A stretch of 64,000 nucleotides of DNA from Cymbidium sinense (lineage: Eukaryota > Streptophyta > Magnoliopsida > Asparagales > Orchidaceae): the NCBI GenBank assembly GCA_021442155.1, contig JAKCPB010000339.1:62001-126000 (forward strand), read 5' to 3'. Positions within the stretch are counted from its first letter, which is position 1, and every line of letters starts with the position of its first letter. Positions 60,396 through 64,000 of this stretch are shown here, one piece after another. The notes under the pieces were generated by a model. The model was not told where the DNA came from. It did not search any database and was given only the letters and a program-made list of their open reading frames with translations. The position numbers and the translations under genes are program-made.

Positions 60396-61909
60396 TGAGT
60401 AGCATTTCTGTAAATACATGCAAAACCCGTACCACTCCACTCCATCAAACGGCTCAAAATGATTCTTTTGATCATTTGATGTATTTTAAGTATTTGAATG
60501 CTCAAATGAAGTCAAAATTATAAGATCTTGGACTTGTTAGATCCGGCTCGTCGAGACACTCGATTTGACTAAGAGCTATTTATGGATTTAATTGATATCC
60601 CAAAGTTTTCAATGATATTTTAAGTGCTTGATCTCGACCAATTTCAACTTAGGATCAACTTACTTTTGATATCAAGATTAATTAGTATTTTAAGTGTCAT
60701 ATCAAGCCTCACTATAATTAGCTACTCATTCATCAAACAAAGAAAATGATATATATATATAGACATCCTCCTTTATGATGGATTTACCCAATTAAGTTTC
60801 AAGATTCATGATATGGATGGATGGATCATTTGATGAGCTAAATATTTTATGAGAAATTTTGTTCCTAAGCTTTGACTACTTGCCAATATTTTTTTAATTG
60901 TCACTGATCACAAGAGCTCATGAACATTCAAAGTACTATCTTTCCAACATTACGTGTCCTTCCCCAAACACCAATCCCACAAGATCCTCCATACACCAAG
61001 GTCCTCTCTCTCTCTCTCTCTCTCTCATTTATAATATGTAAGTGTCTCGCAAGATCAGCTCACAAATTGTATAAAATACCAATAACACAGAAGTCACATA
61101 TATATGAACCTAACAAAAAAAAACTACATAAAAATTGTCTTTGTCACAATGTTTATTTAGATTTTTTTATGATGTTGATGATTATGATGCCTTAGTATTA
61201 ATATAGAGTATCAAAAATATGTTGTAATACTGTTTTGATTTTTGAAACCTTTCATATGATTCATATTATCATGGTTGTGGAAATCAAAATAATTAAGGAA
61301 TTAGAAGAAAAAGAGTTTTAAGATTTAATAATTTGACGAAATTGAATCATAGATTGAATTAGATAATATAATAAATATTAAAATTATTTAAATATAATCT
61401 ACAAATATAACAATATAAATATATGATAAATATATAACAAAAATAAACAAAATAATCATAAAGATTTTTTTTAATAATTTTAAAATTAAAGTAATAAATA
61501 AGAATAGGTAAAATAAAATTTTATGTAATTGTAGATATTTAAATTTTAAAACATTTATAATATAGATGTATAAATATAAATATGATTATTAATAAGAATA
61601 TAATTTATAATAAGAATGTAAAATTTATAATATAAAAATATTTTAAAAACTTTATTAAATAATAATAATATAAAGTGTAAAAAAGTATAAAATGTTATTA
61701 TAAACTATATATTTTTAAAATAAATTTGTATATTATACAATATAATTTATAAAAGATTATACATTTTAAAATTTTATTCATATATACTTACATCTCAAAA
61801 CCCATTTAACACTACCAAAGTCCAAATCATGCAGTCTAATTCCTCATTCATGCAATCAAACTAATATTCCAACATATTCATAGAAATTTAGTATTGCACT
61901 CTTCAAAAC
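60396..61909. other. Spacer, AT-rich to the right
   Basis: No gene is recognised. It includes a (TA)n near 60750-60762 and a (CT)n tract. From 61200 to 61800 it is extremely AT-rich. The frames at 60302-60523 and 60920-61195 have no domain. Confidence 0.5.
61004..61026. repeat. (CT)n microsatellite
   Basis: About eleven CT units; a common plant 5'-leader-type repeat, but no gene start was found after it. Confidence 0.95.
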
Positions 61910-62021
61910 CTAGGACGCGTTCTAGTGATTTTCCTCTCCCCATTTCGTGCGTTCCCAAATCGCGTTTCTTCTCGACAACTTGGTCGTTTTAAATTTCCTT
62001 TGTAATGCAAGATTGTTGATT

Positions 62022-63493
62022 ATGGATTCTACTTCGGCTCCCCCTTGGGGGAACCCTACATCATCTCTTGCAACTGTTAAAGGTACTGAACCCCTTGGCA
62101 TCTCTGGCTCAAATACCTCAATGGCTTCTAAATCCTTCAAGGAAGTACTTGCGGGTAAGGCAAAGAATCCCGGTGGGTCTTTTGAATATGTTACTATCCT
62201 TCCGGGTGTACCTGATCATGTGTTCGATTCGTTGGTGCTTGCTAAACCTTTTGAGTTTGCTTTGGTTGGTAAATTTTCTCTGAGGCATCCTTCTATGGAA
62301 AATATCCGAGCCTTTTTTCATAATATGAAATTATCTGGTGTGTTTTCTATGGGTTTGATTGATTCACGGCATGTATTGATTCAACTGTCTAATGATTTGG
62401 ATTATTCCCATGTTTTCTCTAGACGATCGTATTTTGTTTTTAATTTCCATATGTGTTTATTGAAATGGACTCCATTTTTTGACATTAAGGAGGAATCTCC
62501 TATCGTTCTAGTTTGGTTGTCTATTCCTAACCTTCACGTGCATTTCTTTAATCTCGAGTTTCTCTTTGTTGTGGCTGGGCTGTTCGGACGGCCTCTCCAG
62601 TTGGACCAAGCGACTGCATCTAGCACTAGGCCCTCTGTTGGTTGGATACTTGTGGAATTGGATATAGCTAAAAAATATCCAAAGGAAATCTAGTTAGAAT
62701 CAGAAAAATATAGTTATTTACAAAAAATAGAGTTTGAAAACTTTCCTGTATTTTGCTCCCATTGTAGAAATCATGGGCATGGATTTGTTGATTATTCTGT
62801 GGCTCATCCGCATTTAAAGAAAAATTCCGTGTTATCCAAAGTCGCCCGCCTATTAAGGCCCTTTGAATGAACCACAAAATGATATGGTACTAATACACCC
62901 ATTATACGATAGAAATGAACCTCCGTCTACCATCCCAATCTAAGATCGATACGACTCAGCATTTATCGATTGGCTCACTTTCTAATAATGAACAAGCTCC
63001 TCGTGTGGGAATCCATTTACAAAGTAATAATATTGACATTAATGGCTTTAATAGCAACTCTGGATCCCTCATAGTTGTTGATTCCCTAACTAATGCAAAT
63101 ATCCCTATCTCGTATCTCATTAGCTAAAGGTCAAGTGAATGCTATTGTAGGAATGGCTGAGGTGCAGGATTTAGAGATAACTTCTACTTGATTTAGGTAT
63201 TTATTTTTCCTAATTCTAATCCCTCTTGTGCTTCTTCTTCTAACCCTGACCTAAACCCAAAACCTAAGTTACATCAGGTCATCAACACTGAATTGGAAGA
63301 AGGAGAAATGACCTTTAACCCCCAGGCACCTCACTTCCCCAAACACTTAACTGAACACTCATTATCTGATGGTGAGGCTATAGATTTGGCCAATGAGTTT
63401 CAAACTGTTATAAAAAAGAAAAACAAATCATCTAAATCTAAATTTCCTAGCCTTGCCAGAGTTACTAGATCTGGCTCCACTCATCCAAAATAA
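62022..63493 (+). pseudogene. L1-1 ORF1 (DUF4283, zinc knuckle), few lesions
   Basis: The first 223 codons are open from MDSTSAPPWGNP (62022); this start is chosen over an in-frame ATG at 61947 because it matches the other copy. Residues about 77-200 form a DUF4283 domain, from FEFALVGKFSLRHPS through WTPFFDIKEESPIVLVWLS, and KKYPKEI follows. At 62691 a TAG stands where the minus-strand copy has the Trp of KEIWLASEK. Reading on, FPVFCSHCRNHGHGFVDY (about 62747-62800) is the knuckle with the last Cys replaced by Tyr. More stops or shifts lie near 62868-63130. The final open piece (63293-63493) starts with EEGEMTFNPQ and ends in a basic tail with KKKNKSSKSKFPS. Role: RNA binding in the LINE particle. 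Confidence 0.88.
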
Positions 63494-64000
63494 ATGGTCT
63501 CTTTCCTGATTTGGAATGTGAGAGGGATAGGTTCCCTCTCTGTTCATAATAGACTCAACAACTTAGTTCGCACCCATAATATTTCTTTCCTGGCAATCTT
63601 GGAACCCTTTATCCTTCCTTCTAGCATTCAATCTGTCACTAGAATGATTTGCTTTAATAGTTTTTTCGCTAACTCTAGTAATAAAATTTGGATCTTTGGA
63701 GAAGTCCTTTAGTTTTACATATTATACAGGATCTTCACCAGGTGGTGAATGTTAAAATCATCTTTGACAATTGGTGTTGTTTTGGATCCTTTGTTTATGC
63801 TTCTTGTAATAGGTATGGTAGAAGGATCCTATGGGAAGATCTGGTTAATTTCTCATCCTCGGTTAATGCTCCTGTTCGTGGGGATTTCAACACTATATCT
63901 TCCTCTTCAGAATGAGTTGGTGGCAATACTCCTAACCTATTATCCATGGAGGGTTTCAATAATATGATTTTGGATTGTCACCTTACCAATCTAGGTTTTA
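63494..64000 (+). pseudogene. L1-1 ORF2 start (endonuclease), partial
   Basis: The ATG at 63494 touches the ORF1 stop (TAAATG). MVSFLIWNVRGIGSLSVHNR has the WNVRG start of L1 AP endonucleases, and LAILEPFI holds the metal-binding Glu. The frame stops at 63710; a frameshift continues as FGSFVYASCNRYGRRILWED and GDFNTISSSSE (63688-63915), then another stop. The last bases read MEGFNNMILDCHLTNLGF, matching the minus-strand copy at about 36530-36590. The window ends within the endonuclease. Confidence 0.9.

Larger units (their letters stand above)
61910..64000 (+). mobile_element. L1-1 LINE, plus strand, cut by window end
   Basis: This is the second copy of the L1-1 family, in opposite orientation to the one at 33200-38560. 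A leader begins near 61910 (GACGCGTTCTAG) and ORF1 and the start of ORF2 follow. It is better preserved than the minus-strand copy. Its RT and 3' end lie beyond the window. Confidence 0.88.

Noticed and set aside
1..64000. Previously undescribed defence, toxin or biosynthetic system
   Set aside because: I read both strands for conserved domains and found only retrotransposon proteins and non-coding repeats; nothing supports a new system.

Overview
The window looks like repeat-rich nuclear DNA of a flowering plant. It is very AT-rich, has no long uninterrupted host-like reading frame, and is filled with decayed plant retrotransposons: L1-type LINEs with DUF4283/zinc-knuckle ORF1 proteins, RTE-type LINEs with TTG-type tails, Athila/Tat-like Ty3-Gypsy remains and a Ty1-Copia remnant. 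The mix fits a monocot or eudicot with abundant LINEs; the species cannot be decided from the sequence. I see no convincing intact protein-coding host gene, rRNA, tRNA gene or CRISPR array.

Layout. 1-2.4 kb: T/G-rich and LTR-like DNA without genes. 2.46-16.19 kb: left copy of a large direct duplication, holding RTE remnant 1 (+), AT-rich spacer, RTE remnant 2 (+) and an L1-2 LINE (-). 16.2-20 kb: AT-rich DNA with a tRNA-derived SINE-like fragment and a Copia reverse-transcriptase relic (+). 20-33 kb: an Athila/Tat-like Gypsy relic on the minus strand (gag near 30-31 kb, protease near 22.1-22.4 kb) split by a 7.4-kb LTR-like block. 33.2-38.56 kb: a nearly full-length but broken L1-1 LINE (-). 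38.6-42.5 kb: AT-rich spacer. 42.47-58.59 kb: right copy of the duplication, in which part of RTE 2 is replaced by an inverted fragment of the 23.8-24.9 kb repeat and an L1-3 LINE (-) has been inserted. 58.4-61.9 kb: a MITE-like element, promoter-like and LTR-like sequence, and microsatellites. 61.9-64 kb: a second L1-1 LINE (+), cut by the window end.

The genes do not form a working system; they are layers of transposition. Their nesting gives a relative history: Gypsy and RTE/L1-2 insertions, then duplication of a block of about 13.7 kb, then copy-specific events (L1-3 insertion, inverted-fragment replacement, deletions). All coordinates of element edges are by eye, and percent identities are rough reading estimates from short sampled stretches, not alignments.
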